DNA of 11,854 bases, from NCBI GenBank assembly GCA_003533545.1, contig DQEK01000092.1, forward strand, positions 1-11,854, given 5' to 3'. The position numbers and the translations under genes were made by a program. Below the pieces are notes generated by a model. The model worked only from the letters and a program-made list of their open reading frames with translations, did no database searches and was not told the DNA's origin. This document shows positions 1 through 7,318 of this stretch, in pieces. The number at the start of each line of letters is the position of its first letter. Within the stretch, counting starts at the first letter, position 1. The stretch comes from Acidobacteriota bacterium. Its GTDB lineage: Bacteria; Acidobacteriota; Vicinamibacteria; Vicinamibacterales; UBA8438.

Positions 1-27
1 GCCGAACTGCTCTTCTTAGCCTATCCG

Positions 28-468
28 CTAGGTGCGTTGCCTCGGTTTCGTCCACCGTACCTGAGGGGCGAGTGACCAATCGAACTGGTTTACGCGATCA
101 GGGCCGAGCTCCTCGACCGTGGACAGAACGCGGGCCGCTTGGATGAGTAGGTGCTTTACGTCCACCTCCTGACACACAGGTGCGAACGGTCGAAGATAGT
201 AGGGGCCTCGGGTGAGCATGGAGATGGCACCGTGATGGTTGCAGCGTTGGATCTGGTACATCGCTACTCCGACCTGCAGGATGCCCTGGTAAAGCCGCCG
301 GATTGGACGACGTTCACTATTCCAGAGATCTTCGAGCGTTTCATGTTGCGCAAAAAATTCTCCGCGGTTGAATTGTTTGACGCCTCGGACCAGGAGCGGC
401 GGAGGCGATTCGTGGCACGGACTGGACACGGTCGTATTATGCGCTGGCCCCGGATGCCTGTAGGGCAT
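28..468 (-). CDS. DUF309 family protein
   Basis: The 146-aa product carries the DUF309 signature: an FNRGEFF segment followed by HETLEDLW (residues 42-49), then a YQGILQ helix (60-65) and a GA pair near 80-81. This is the family pattern of a small all-helical protein with a conserved His-Glu pair, a Trp and a Gln-Gly. No biochemical function is established for the family; the HE pair suggests, without proof, a metal or catalytic site. The start is uncertain. The ATG at 468 has no Shine-Dalgarno site, residues 1-26 look non-conserved and proline-rich, and a GTG at 429 would trim 13 residues while keeping the whole domain. It is transcribed away from the SET gene; the two share the 469-536 gap. 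Its own downstream neighbour is outside the window. The family assignment is fairly secure, the function unknown. Confidence 0.8.
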   Translation of the reverse strand: MPYRHPGPAHNTTVSSPCHESPPPLLVRGVKQFNRGEFFAQHETLEDLWNSERRPIRRLYQGILQVGVAMYQIQRCNHHGAISMLTRGPYYLRPFAPVCQEVDVKHLLIQAARVLSTVEELGPDRVNQFDWSLAPQVRWTKPRQRT

Positions 469-536
469 CCAAACGGAAAGACTGGATGCTCGCTAGGCTG
501 CTATGATGCTCCGGTTTTGCACTTTGGGGTGCGAAT

Positions 537-971
537 TTGAACTTAGAGGACACAAAATTGGCTTCAATCTATCTACCTCGGATACGACGACGTCGGTCAA
601 AGTTACACGGCTGGGGTGTGTTCGCGCAGGAGGACATCAACAAGAACAAACGCATCATTACCTACGACGGCGAGAAGATTAGTACTCAGGAAAGTGCCGA
701 CCGAGAGGACCGCTATCTGCGTCGAGGAGAGATCTGGTGCTTCAAGCTAAACCGCCGATGGGTGATTGATGCCAACGTTGGAGGAAACCTTGCACGTTTC
801 GTTAATCACGCATGCAGGCCCAATTGCTACAGCAACATTGTTGACGGTGAGATTTGGATCATTGCCGGCAAGAACGTAAAGGCGGGAGACGAACTTACGT
901 ACGACTACCATACCGATGGCGACAAAGAGATCGAGTGCCGCTGTCGCCCCGGCTGCACGCACCGACTCTAG
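537..971 (+). CDS. Small stand-alone SET-domain protein (putative lysine methyltransferase)
   Basis: The 144-aa product is almost entirely a SET domain, the SAM-dependent protein-lysine methyltransferase fold. Visible landmarks are HGWGVFA (24-30, SAM-binding), RFVNHACRPNC (87-97, the knot-forming NH motif) and ELTYDY (119-124, with the catalytic Tyr). A short post-SET cysteine cluster follows: C134, C136 and C140, which with C97 could bind one zinc. There is no pre-SET or other domain, so it resembles the minimal bacterial SET proteins whose substrates are mostly unknown. The reading frame opens after a TGA at 504-506 and has no ATG before the domain, so the start must be TTG at 537 or TTG at 558. 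A weak GGGGTG lies upstream at about 525-530. The gene stops three bases before the hydrolase gene, so the two are probably co-transcribed. The fold is secure; the target (chromatin protein, ribosomal protein or other) cannot be read from sequence. Confidence 0.85.
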   Translation: MNLEDTKLASIYLPRIRRRRSKLHGWGVFAQEDINKNKRIITYDGEKISTQESADREDRYLRRGEIWCFKLNRRWVIDANVGGNLARFVNHACRPNCYSNIVDGEIWIIAGKNVKAGDELTYDYHTDGDKEIECRCRPGCTHRL

Positions 972-974
972 GCC

Positions 975-1655
975 ATGCATTTCGTCTACCTGCACGGCTT
1001 TGGATCGTCGCCTGATTCCTCAAAGGCTCGCTTTCTGAGTGAACGCCTCGAGGCCCATGGTGCGACGCTACATTGCCCTGATCTCAACGAGCCTGACTTC
1101 GCCACGCTTACGGTGTCACGGATGCTCGACCAGGTCGATTCTCTACTCGCCGAGTTAGGGCCCGGACCTTCAGCGTTGATCGGATCCAGTCTGGGCGCTT
1201 TCGTAGCCTTGCATGTTGCAGAGCGACAGGTGTTACGCAATGCCTCGCGCTCGACGGATGGCTGTTCTATTGTTCGACTGGTGCTTCTGGCGCCTGCGCT
1301 CACCTTCGGTGCTGATGGGATGAAACATCTAGGCGAGGATGGGGTGGCTCGGTGGCGCGCCACCGACCGCCTGGACGTCGAGCACCACGCGGAAGGGCGC
1401 GTCAGACAGGTGCACTTTGCACTCTACACGGACGCCCAACGCTACGAGAGCTTCACTGCCACGATGACGCTCCCAACCTTGATTCTCCAAGGACGTCGTG
1501 ACGAGATCGTTGATCCTGCCGTGGTAGAGCAGTTTGCGGCTGATCGGGACCACGTGGCGCTGACGCTGCTCGACGACGACCACCAATTGAAGGCGGATCT
1601 GGATCGAGTTTGGCGCGACATAGCGGCGTTTCTTGGTGTGGTTCCCGCGGGGTAG
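975..1655 (+). CDS. YqiA-like alpha/beta hydrolase (putative esterase)
   Basis: The 226-aa product is an alpha/beta-hydrolase of the YqiA/UPF0227 type. It opens directly with the first core strand and the oxyanion-region motif HGFGSS (7-12). The nucleophile elbow is GSSLG (70-74, Ser72), the acid is probably Asp176 in GRRDEIVD, and the catalytic His is His203 in DDHQL. The fold predicts hydrolysis of an ester, thioester or short acyl substrate in the cytoplasm; no signal peptide is present. The substrate is unknown. The ATG lies three bases after the SET-gene stop and has no clear ribosome site of its own, which suggests translational coupling. The middle segment (about 88-97, Ser/Asp-rich) looks like a lineage-specific loop. 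An alternative label is simply 'alpha/beta fold hydrolase'. Confidence 0.85.
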   Translation: MHFVYLHGFGSSPDSSKARFLSERLEAHGATLHCPDLNEPDFATLTVSRMLDQVDSLLAELGPGPSALIGSSLGAFVALHVAERQVLRNASRSTDGCSIVRLVLLAPALTFGADGMKHLGEDGVARWRATDRLDVEHHAEGRVRQVHFALYTDAQRYESFTATMTLPTLILQGRRDEIVDPAVVEQFAADRDHVALTLLDDDHQLKADLDRVWRDIAAFLGVVPAG

Positions 1656-1847
1656 TGACCTTGACGGGGGCGACAGATTAGTTTCTGCGTGATGGTCTAA
1701 GGACGCATCAGGACGTCGGTACAATCAGGGTGGCGGCTGTTTGCGGAGGCGGCAGATCGTTGACAAGACGCGGTCGCTGGGAGGACCATGAATGGGTTGG
1801 TGGTCAGCTTACGTGCCACCGCGAGAGCCTTCGAACGGAGATAGACG
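1656..1847 (+). promoter_or_regulatory. Leader region of the msrPQ operon
   Basis: This 192-bp gap precedes msrP and probably holds its promoter. A TACAAT (1720-1725) resembles a -10 box but has no good -35 partner at 17 bp. A TTGACA (1760-1765) has no -10 at proper spacing. CGGAG at 1836-1840, seven bases before the ATG at 1848, is a reasonable ribosome-binding site for msrP. A 18-codon mini-ORF (1788-1844) preceded by GGAGG lies in the same frame and ends one codon before the msrP start. No operator or strong hairpin is evident. Confidence 0.3.
1788..1844 (+). CDS. Possible 18-aa leader peptide upstream of msrP
   Basis: An ATG at 1788 follows GGAGG (1780-1784) with a tight three-base spacing and runs 18 codons to a TAG at 1842-1844. 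It reads MNGLVVSLRATARAFERR. The frame is that of msrP, and only one codon separates its stop from the msrP ATG. The msrP ribosome site lies inside its last codons, so ribosomes on the mini-ORF could cover or expose it. It has no run of a single amino acid as in classical attenuators and may be chance. Confidence 0.2.
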   Translation: MNGLVVSLRATARAFERR

Positions 1848-2807
1848 ATGTTGATCAGGCAGGCGCCGGATATTCGATCGTCGGAGATCACGCCGGAACG
1901 GTTGTATCGCAACCGCCGACAGTTCATCCAGGGAGCCTCGGGGGTGGTGGCTGGGGCCTTGGTGGGCGGTGCCATGCTCGGTCGGTACGGTGGGTTGCTC
2001 CGCGCGCAGGAGTCGATCGACAACCTGAAGCAGTCGCCTCTCAGCACGGATGAGGAGCCGAATTCGTACGAAGACATCACTACCTACAACAACTTCTATG
2101 AGTTTGGACTCGACAAGGGCGACCCAGCGCGCTATTCGCACGAGATGTCCATTGATCCCTGGTCGGTCCGGGTCGAAGGTGAAATGAACAAGCCAGCGGC
2201 CGACGTCGCTCTGGACGATCTATTGCGGCCGCACACACTGGAGGAACGTATCTATAGGCTCCGGTGTGTGGAGGCCTGGTCGATGGTGGTGCCATGGGTG
2301 GGTTTCCCGCTGGGAGACCTAATCAAGCGGTTCGAACCGACTTCGAAGGCGAAGTTCGTCAAGTTTGAGACCCTGCATCGTCCGAGTGAGATGCGTGGAC
2401 AGCGTGGGCGGTCGCTTGAGTGGCCGTACGTTGAGGGGCTGCGCATGGATGAGGCGATGCACCCGCTGGCGATTTTGGCGGTCGGGATGTACGGCAAGAC
2501 GCTGCTCAACCAACAGGGAGCGCCGTTGCGGCTTGTGGTGCCCTGGAAGTATGGCTTTAAGAGCATCAAGTCGATCGTCAAGATGGAATTCGTCGAGGAG
2601 CAGCCACGGAACTCTTGGAACGTGGCGATCCCGAACGAGTACGGGTTTTATTCCAATGTGAATCCTGAGGTCGACCATCCGCGATGGAGCCAGGCCAGCG
2701 AGCGACGAATCGGCAGCTTCTTCCGGATGCGGACCGCCATGTTCAACGGCTATGCTGATCAGGTGGCCGGCCTCTATGACGGGATGGACCTGGCTCAGAA
2801 CTACTGA
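1848..2807 (+). CDS. msrP: Protein-methionine-sulfoxide reductase, catalytic subunit MsrP (YedY)
   Basis: MsrP is the molybdopterin-dependent, periplasmic reductase that repairs methionine sulfoxide in envelope proteins. The 319-aa length is near the family norm. Residues 21-29 (RNRRQFIQG) followed by a glycine/alanine-rich hydrophobic stretch to about 45 form a twin-arginine signal, so the folded enzyme with cofactor would be exported by Tat. The sulfite-oxidase-fold core contains the molybdenum-ligating Cys140 in LRCVEAWS, followed by VPWVGFPL; later [16 protein letters not shown] (226-241) matches the conserved cofactor-binding C-terminal half. The product ends with the usual MsrP tail. 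The next gene, 21 bases on, is msrQ, the electron donor, which makes the assignment as MsrP rather than sulfite oxidase firm. A ribosome site CGGAG (1836-1840) supports the ATG at 1848. Confidence 0.95.
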   Translation: MLIRQAPDIRSSEITPERLYRNRRQFIQGASGVVAGALVGGAMLGRYGGLLRAQESIDNLKQSPLSTDEEPNSYEDITTYNNFYEFGLDKGDPARYSHEMSIDPWSVRVEGEMNKPAADVALDDLLRPHTLEERIYRLRCVEAWSMVVPWVGFPLGDLIKRFEPTSKAKFVKFETLHRPSEMRGQRGRSLEWPYVEGLRMDEAMHPLAILAVGMYGKTLLNQQGAPLRLVVPWKYGFKSIKSIVKMEFVEEQPRNSWNVAIPNEYGFYSNVNPEVDHPRWSQASERRIGSFFRMRTAMFNGYADQVAGLYDGMDLAQNY

Positions 2808-2828
2808 GATCTACTGGCTGAAACCGCG

Positions 2829-3476
2829 ATGTCGGTACGCCGCGTCAAACTCTGCGTATTCGCGGCTTGTCTGATTCCACTTGGTTTGCTGGTCTGGCGT
2901 GCGGTCATGGGTGACCTGACTGCCAATCCGATCGAGTACATCACCCATCGTACCGGAGATTGGACGCTTCGGTTCCTGTTGTTGACCCTGGCTGTTACCC
3001 CCTTGCGCAAGTTGATGGGTTGGTCGCAGCTGGCCTCGTTCCGGCGCATGCTCGGGCTCTTCGCCTTCTTTTACGCGACGCTCCATTTCAGTACCTATCT
3101 TGTGCTTGATTTTTTCTTTGATTTCGAGCTCATCTTGGACGATGTTATTGAGCGCCGCTATGTCACGGCGGGGTTCTTTGGTTTCGTGTCACTCGTCCCC
3201 CTAGCCGCGACGTCTACGAAAGCAATGATCCGGCGCCTAGGTGGCGAACGGTGGCGCAGCCTCCACCGACTGGCCTATGTGGCGGCGGTAGCCGGCGTTG
3301 TGCATTATTTCTGGTTGGTTAAGATTGATGTCCTGCCGCCGCTGACCTACGCGGTTATCTTGGCGGTATTGCTTGGCTCGCGCGTCTGGTTTCGCTATAC
3401 GAATCATCGCGTAGGGCGCGCGTCGGCGACCGGTCGGGACCGTGGTGTGCCTACTGATGCCGACCTTGCCGGGTGA
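2829..3476 (+). CDS. msrQ: MsrQ (YedZ), haem-binding membrane subunit of MsrPQ
   Basis: MsrQ is the integral inner-membrane b-type cytochrome that passes electrons from the quinone pool (or flavin reductase) to periplasmic MsrP. The 215-aa product has about six hydrophobic segments (roughly 8-27, 45-60, 72-95, 112-128, 146-162, 168-188). Family motifs are visible: NPIEYITHRTG (33-43), LAVTPLRKL, FRRMLGLFAFFYATLH (71-86) and WRSLHRLAY (142-150). Candidate haem-ligand histidines are His86, His146 and His159. The C-terminal 25 residues are hydrophilic and probably cytoplasmic. The gene follows msrP by 21 bp. Its TGA at 3474-3476 overlaps a possible GTG start for the next gene (GTGA), which suggests a single transcript with the fusion enzyme. 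Confidence 0.93.
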   Translation: MSVRRVKLCVFAACLIPLGLLVWRAVMGDLTANPIEYITHRTGDWTLRFLLLTLAVTPLRKLMGWSQLASFRRMLGLFAFFYATLHFSTYLVLDFFFDFELILDDVIERRYVTAGFFGFVSLVPLAATSTKAMIRRLGGERWRSLHRLAYVAAVAGVVHYFWLVKIDVLPPLTYAVILAVLLGSRVWFRYTNHRVGRASATGRDRGVPTDADLAG

Positions 3477-3515
3477 GTGCGGATCGACTGCCGAGTCGGA
3501 ATCTCTGTGGTCACG

Positions 3516-3521
3516 AAGGAG
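3516..3521 (+). promoter_or_regulatory. Ribosome-binding site deciding the start of the rSAM-ArsM fusion
   Basis: AAGGAG lies 11 bases upstream of the ATG at 3533. The alternative GTG at 3473, which overlaps the msrQ stop, would add 20 residues that do not resemble the following domain. The site favours 3533, though coupled initiation at 3473 cannot be excluded. Confidence 0.55.
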
Positions 3522-3532
3522 CGCCCTGTTCG

Positions 3533-6100
3533 ATGCCTACTCCGATTGAAGAGAAGACGATTCTTCGTGCACCCGACTACTCGGTTCGTCAGGTTTCCGG
3601 CGGTGCTGTTGCACTCGATCCGGCGCGGCCTCACTGGATCGGCACCGACCACCGGGGGTTGTCGTTGATCGGACGTTTCAATGGTCGTACCCCGTTCGGG
3701 CAAGTGGTACGTGAGTATGCGACCGAAACTGGACTCGACGTAACAAAGGCGTGGTTGCACGCAGAGACGTTTGCGCACGACGGTTTACGTCACGGCTTCC
3801 TATCAATCGACGGGGCAGCACCTGCCCCGTACCTAGGCCGGGCCGCCTACCTGGACACGGATCGTCTGCAGGAGTTCTGGATCCAGGTCAACGATTTCTG
3901 CAACCTGAAATGTGCACACTGTTTGGTATCGTCGGGGCCGGATCGGCAGCAGGGTCTGGCCACCGAACGGATCGCCGATGCTGTCGATCAGGCCGTGGCG
4001 TTGGGAGCCGAGCGGCTCTTCTTTACCGGTGGAGAACCTCTGGCGCGGCCAGGCATTCTAGAACTCATCGAGCGGGTCGTGAAGACCCATGGACGTGGCC
4101 TGGTGGTGCTCACCAATGGCACGTTGTTCGAGGGTGACCGTCTAAAGCGCCTTGTCCGCGTCAGCGAGGAAGCCGGGAAGGTTGCGTCGGACCAGGTTGC
4201 GTTGGGTGACACTACGGCGTTAATGCCTGGTCTCAGAATCCAGGTGAGTCTTGATGGCCCGACCGCGGAAATAAATGATCCCGTTCGCGGGGCGGGCACG
4301 TTTCAGCGAATTCTTGATGGTATTGATACGGCGGTAGCTGCTGGCCTGAGGCCCACGGTCAGCGTTTCGATCCTGCGCCACAATCTTGGCGCGTTGGGTG
4401 ACATCGTCCGACTGGCCCATGAACACGGGGTTCACAACGTTCACCTGCTTTGGCCCCATCGGCGGGGACGCGTGATGGACGGTACGCTGGGCGACTTGCC
4501 ATCCGCCGAGCAGATCCTTTCCGCCGTGCGGAAGGCCGTGGCTGTCGCTACTGGTGTTGGTGTGTCGATTGACAACATCGAAGAATTTCGGCTTCGACTA
4601 GATGGTCGTCCTGGGGTCAAGAACGACCTGTCCGGAGCGGGCTGGAACAGCCTTTGTCTCTACACCGACGGCTGCCTTTATCCATCTGCCTCGATGGCCG
4701 GTGTCCCCGAGTTACGGTGTGGGGATCTGGCCGAGCAGAGTCTGGAAACCGTGTGGAAGACCAGCCAGGTCTGTCGAGAACTACGCGAGGCCACCGTCGA
4801 ACGAAAACCGTTATGCCGTTCCTGTTCGCTCCGTTTCCTGTGCGGCGGCGGCGACGTCGAGCATGGCTACTGGCCGGCCTCGACCGACGGCATGAGCCGG
4901 CGAGCGGCCTTCCTGGCGCATGACCCGTACTGCGAGCTCTACAAGGGGCTCGCCGATGACACATTGAGCGATCTGGTGCGCGATGGGACAGCCACGGTAC
5001 AGGCACGGTCCGGCTACGATCGTCCGGTGGTTATTCGAGGCATGGGTGAGCACGCGCTCTACGATGAAGAGGCGATCGTGCGTACGACGCGTTCAGCATG
5101 CGTCCTGTCCGAAGAGCTCCTTGACAAGTCGAGGCTCACAGTGCGCGAGTTTTACGGTGACGCTGCAGAGCGACCGCAGGAGGAATTGTGTTGTCCGGTA
5201 CAGCCAGCCGCAGAGGACCTCGCGCACATCCCGAAGGAGGTGGTGGAGCGGTTCTATGGGTGCGGTAGCCCGGTGACGGCCGCAGCACTCGCGCCGGGGG
5301 AGTCGATGGTGGATTTGGGTTCCGGTGCCGGGATTGACTGTTTCATTGCCGCGAGAAAGGTGGGGCCTGAGGGGCGGATTTACGGCGTCGACATGACTGC
5401 TCAGATGCTGTCGGTCGCGCGCGAGTGTCAGCCGAAGGTAGCCGACGCGCTCGGCTACGATGTTGTCGATTTTCGCCAGGGGTTTCTTGAAGAGATTCCG
5501 GTTGACGACGGTGCGGTGGACGTCGTGACCTCGAACTGTGTGATTAACCTTTCACTTGATAAACCACGAGTCTTCCGTGAAATTTGGAGGGTACTCAAGG
5601 ACCATGGGCGGGTCGTCGTGGCCGACATCGTATCCGACGAAGAGGTGCCGCCGAAGATGCGGGGCGACGGGCAATTGTGGGGTGAATGTATCTCTGGGGC
5701 TCTGACCGGGGAGGCATTTCTGGCGGGTCTTGAGAAGGCTGGTTTCTATGGCGTGTCTGTTCTCAAGAAAAGCTTTTGGCGAGAGGTGGAGGGCTGCAAG
5801 TTCTACTCGCTGACCGTGCGTGGTTACAAATTTGAAAAGAAAGCTGGGTGCCATTTTGTCGGGCAATACGCCATTTATCTCGGACCTCAGAAGGCGGTTG
5901 TCGACGAGGAAGGTCACCTCTTCCCGCGTGGAGAAGCGGTAGAGGTCTGCACCGACACCGCCGCCAGGCTCGCGCGTGCACCCTACGCGGGCTCATTTTC
6001 ACTTATCGATGATCTCGACAATGTTCGCGACAACGTCGTTGAGCCTGAGGGTGACTCGTGTTGTGAACCCGGGTGTTGCGAGAACCCCGGCACCTCATGA
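3533..6100 (+). CDS. PqqD-like / radical SAM-SPASM / ArsM arsenite methyltransferase fusion enzyme
   Basis: This 855-aa protein (numbered from ATG 3533) joins modules normally found apart. Residues 9-90 resemble a PqqD/RRE-like domain. Residues 115-320 are a radical SAM core: the cluster motif CNLKCAHC has C123, C127 and C130, and FTGGEPL follows at 164-170. Residues 375-467 form a SPASM domain with C375 or C381, C396, C428, C431, C437 and C467, expected to hold auxiliary iron-sulfur clusters. Residues about 535-830 form a complete ArsM-type module. It has VREFYG, a CC pair (553-554), YGCGSP (575-580, C577), the SAM loop VDLGSGAGID (593-602), SNCVINL (667-673, C669) and ECISGAL (C719). The ArsM C-terminal pattern with C773 (GCHFVGQYAIY) and C806 (VCTDTA) is also present. 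These give equivalents of all four arsenic-site cysteines described for ArsM. The tail ends in CCEPGCC (843-849). By family knowledge, ArsM methylates As(III) and radical SAM enzymes alkylate organoarsenicals in arsenosugar or related pathways. I infer an organoarsenical synthase; the product is unknown. It probably shares the msrPQ transcript. A longer form from GTG 3473 (875 aa) is possible. Confidence 0.85.
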   Translation: MPTPIEEKTILRAPDYSVRQVSGGAVALDPARPHWIGTDHRGLSLIGRFNGRTPFGQVVREYATETGLDVTKAWLHAETFAHDGLRHGFLSIDGAAPAPYLGRAAYLDTDRLQEFWIQVNDFCNLKCAHCLVSSGPDRQQGLATERIADAVDQAVALGAERLFFTGGEPLARPGILELIERVVKTHGRGLVVLTNGTLFEGDRLKRLVRVSEEAGKVASDQVALGDTTALMPGLRIQVSLDGPTAEINDPVRGAGTFQRILDGIDTAVAAGLRPTVSVSILRHNLGALGDIVRLAHEHGVHNVHLLWPHRRGRVMDGTLGDLPSAEQILSAVRKAVAVATGVGVSIDNIEEFRLRLDGRPGVKNDLSGAGWNSLCLYTDGCLYPSASMAGVPELRCGDLAEQSLETVWKTSQVCRELREATVERKPLCRSCSLRFLCGGGDVEHGYWPASTDGMSRRAAFLAHDPYCELYKGLADDTLSDLVRDGTATVQARSGYDRPVVIRGMGEHALYDEEAIVRTTRSACVLSEELLDKSRLTVREFYGDAAERPQEELCCPVQPAAEDLAHIPKEVVERFYGCGSPVTAAALAPGESMVDLGSGAGIDCFIAARKVGPEGRIYGVDMTAQMLSVARECQPKVADALGYDVVDFRQGFLEEIPVDDGAVDVVTSNCVINLSLDKPRVFREIWRVLKDHGRVVVADIVSDEEVPPKMRGDGQLWGECISGALTGEAFLAGLEKAGFYGVSVLKKSFWREVEGCKFYSLTVRGYKFEKKAGCHFVGQYAIYLGPQKAVVDEEGHLFPRGEAVEVCTDTAARLARAPYAGSFSLIDDLDNVRDNVVEPEGDSCCEPGCCENPGTS

Positions 6101-6106
6101 CTCTGG

Positions 6107-6125
6107 GTCCAGCAATCCTGCTGAC
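6107..6125 (+). terminator. Weak hairpin between convergent genes
   Basis: GTC-C-AGCA and TGCTGAC around the loop ATCC can form a seven-pair stem with one bulge, or a clean CAGCA/TGCTG five-pair stem. It sits seven bases after the fusion-gene stop, in the 69-bp gap before the convergent flavoprotein gene. There is no following T-tract, so intrinsic termination is doubtful. Confidence 0.2.
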
Positions 6126-6169
6126 GATAGTGTGCGGAACCTTCTTGGACTGGATGTCATCGAGGGCGT

Positions 6170-7318
6170 CTAGAAAATTCTCCTGTTCCGCTTTTTCTGA
6201 TGCCCGGCGAATGTGAAGCGAGTCTCCGGCGGCTCACGTTCTGACAGCTGGCCAGTGACGTAGTCACCGATGGCGGGGCCATGCTTGAATCCGTGTCCTG
6301 ATCCCGCGCCGACGAGCCATACATTTTCGTGGTCAGGGTGTCGGTCGATTAGAAAGTCACCGTTCCAGCTGTTTGCGTACGGGCAGACGCGGGCTTCGAG
6401 TAGGGGGGCTTGTTTGAGCGAGGGAACGCGTCTGGCCAAGATCATGCGCGCCACTTTCAGCGCGTCATCAGAAGCGATCCGCTCGCCGGTATCCGGGTCG
6501 ATTGGGGGACCATGATGGTCAAGACCAACCTTAAAACCGCGTCCTTCGAGGTCTGGCGAGCCGTAGACCCCGCCGGCGAAATCGATCCAAGCCGGCATGT
6601 TTGGCGCAATGAATCGACGATCTCCAGGTTCGGCTCCGAAGAAGAAGACTTCCTGGCGCGTCGGATGTATGCGATCGCCGAGCACAGCTGGAAAGAGTTT
6701 GGGTAACCAGGGCCCGCAGGCGAACACGAATGTTCCGGCGCTCAGGCGGTTGCCGTCGCTCGTGTCCAGAGAAACGACCGGCCCGCGGCCGCTGGGTGCG
6801 GTGACAGCTGTGACTCGGTAGTCGACGCTCTGTTTTATGGCCTGTCGAACCACCAGTTGCACGGAACGTCTCGCGAGAATGACCCCGGCATCCGGTTCGA
6901 CCACACCACGGATGATCGGACCGAAGTTGAATTGTGGATAGCGGCGTTCGAGTTCGGGACGGTCTAGTTCTTCAAACGGAACGTGCAAACGGGACAAGAT
7001 GTCGATGGTCTTATCGATTATTGGTTCATCGGGCCTGGCCATCCACAGCACGCCGGTGCGCACGAATAGTTCCTGTCGCCACTCACGAAACAGTTCCCGC
7101 CAGTCGTGAAACGAGCGTTGTGCCCAGCGTGAATAGATCGCTTCAGCTCCGTAACCCATCCGGATGATGCGGCTCGCACCGCTGGAGCTGGATCTAGAAC
7201 TACCGGTCCCGAACGCGTCGACCAGCGTGACTGAGCGACCGGTCCGGCGAAGTTGGAGGGCGGTCCAGGCGCCGAAGACTCCGGCCCCGACTACGACGAC
7301 ATCAGAAGCACGAGACAT
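6170..7318 (-). CDS. FAD-dependent amine oxidase of the monomeric sarcosine oxidase / DAO family
   Basis: The 382-aa product has the DAO (D-amino-acid-oxidase) fold of monomeric sarcosine oxidase and N-methyltryptophan oxidase, which oxidatively demethylate secondary amines to give formaldehyde and H2O2. The N-terminal Rossmann motif is GAGVFG (11-16). It is followed by a Ser-rich loop and SRIIRMGYG (49-57), which matches the FAD-contact region. GFKVG (261-265) carries Lys263, the position of the oxygen-activating lysine in sarcosine oxidase. Cys312 in RVCPYANSWNGDFLID aligns with the cysteine that binds FAD covalently, and GAGSGHGFKHGP (337-348) closes the FAD site. Length is typical. No signal peptide is seen. 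The substrate cannot be fixed; sarcosine, another N-methyl amino acid or pipecolate are possible. It converges on the fusion gene and diverges from the AlkB gene across 47 bp. The start ATG lacks a visible ribosome site. Confidence 0.88.
   Translation of the reverse strand: MSRASDVVVVGAGVFGAWTALQLRRTGRSVTLVDAFGTGSSRSSSSGASRIIRMGYGAEAIYSRWAQRSFHDWRELFREWRQELFVRTGVLWMARPDEPIIDKTIDILSRLHVPFEELDRPELERRYPQFNFGPIIRGVVEPDAGVILARRSVQLVVRQAIKQSVDYRVTAVTAPSGRGPVVSLDTSDGNRLSAGTFVFACGPWLPKLFPAVLGDRIHPTRQEVFFFGAEPGDRRFIAPNMPAWIDFAGGVYGSPDLEGRGFKVGLDHHGPPIDPDTGERIASDDALKVARMILARRVPSLKQAPLLEARVCPYANSWNGDFLIDRHPDHENVWLVGAGSGHGFKHGPAIGDYVTGQLSEREPPETRFTFAGHQKKRNRRIF

Noticed and set aside
151..540. 129-aa open frame on the + strand opposite the DUF309 gene
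   Set aside because: It overlaps the DUF309 gene antisense and shows no recognisable motif; the minus-strand product has a clear family signature.
1743..1757. GCGGAGGCGGCA-type string also seen near 7506
   Set aside because: One copy is intergenic and the other codes for glycines in AlkB; such short GC-rich strings recur by chance, and no repeat family is evident.
1730..2053. 107-aa + strand frame across the msrP start
   Set aside because: Gly/Arg-rich composition typical of an out-of-frame read through a GC-rich gene; it overlaps the Tat signal of MsrP.
3473..3532. GTG start at 3473 adding 20 residues to the fusion enzyme
   Set aside because: Not excluded, but AAGGAG at 3516-3521 fits ATG 3533 better and the extra residues do not resemble the domain that follows; the GTGA overlap with msrQ is noted.
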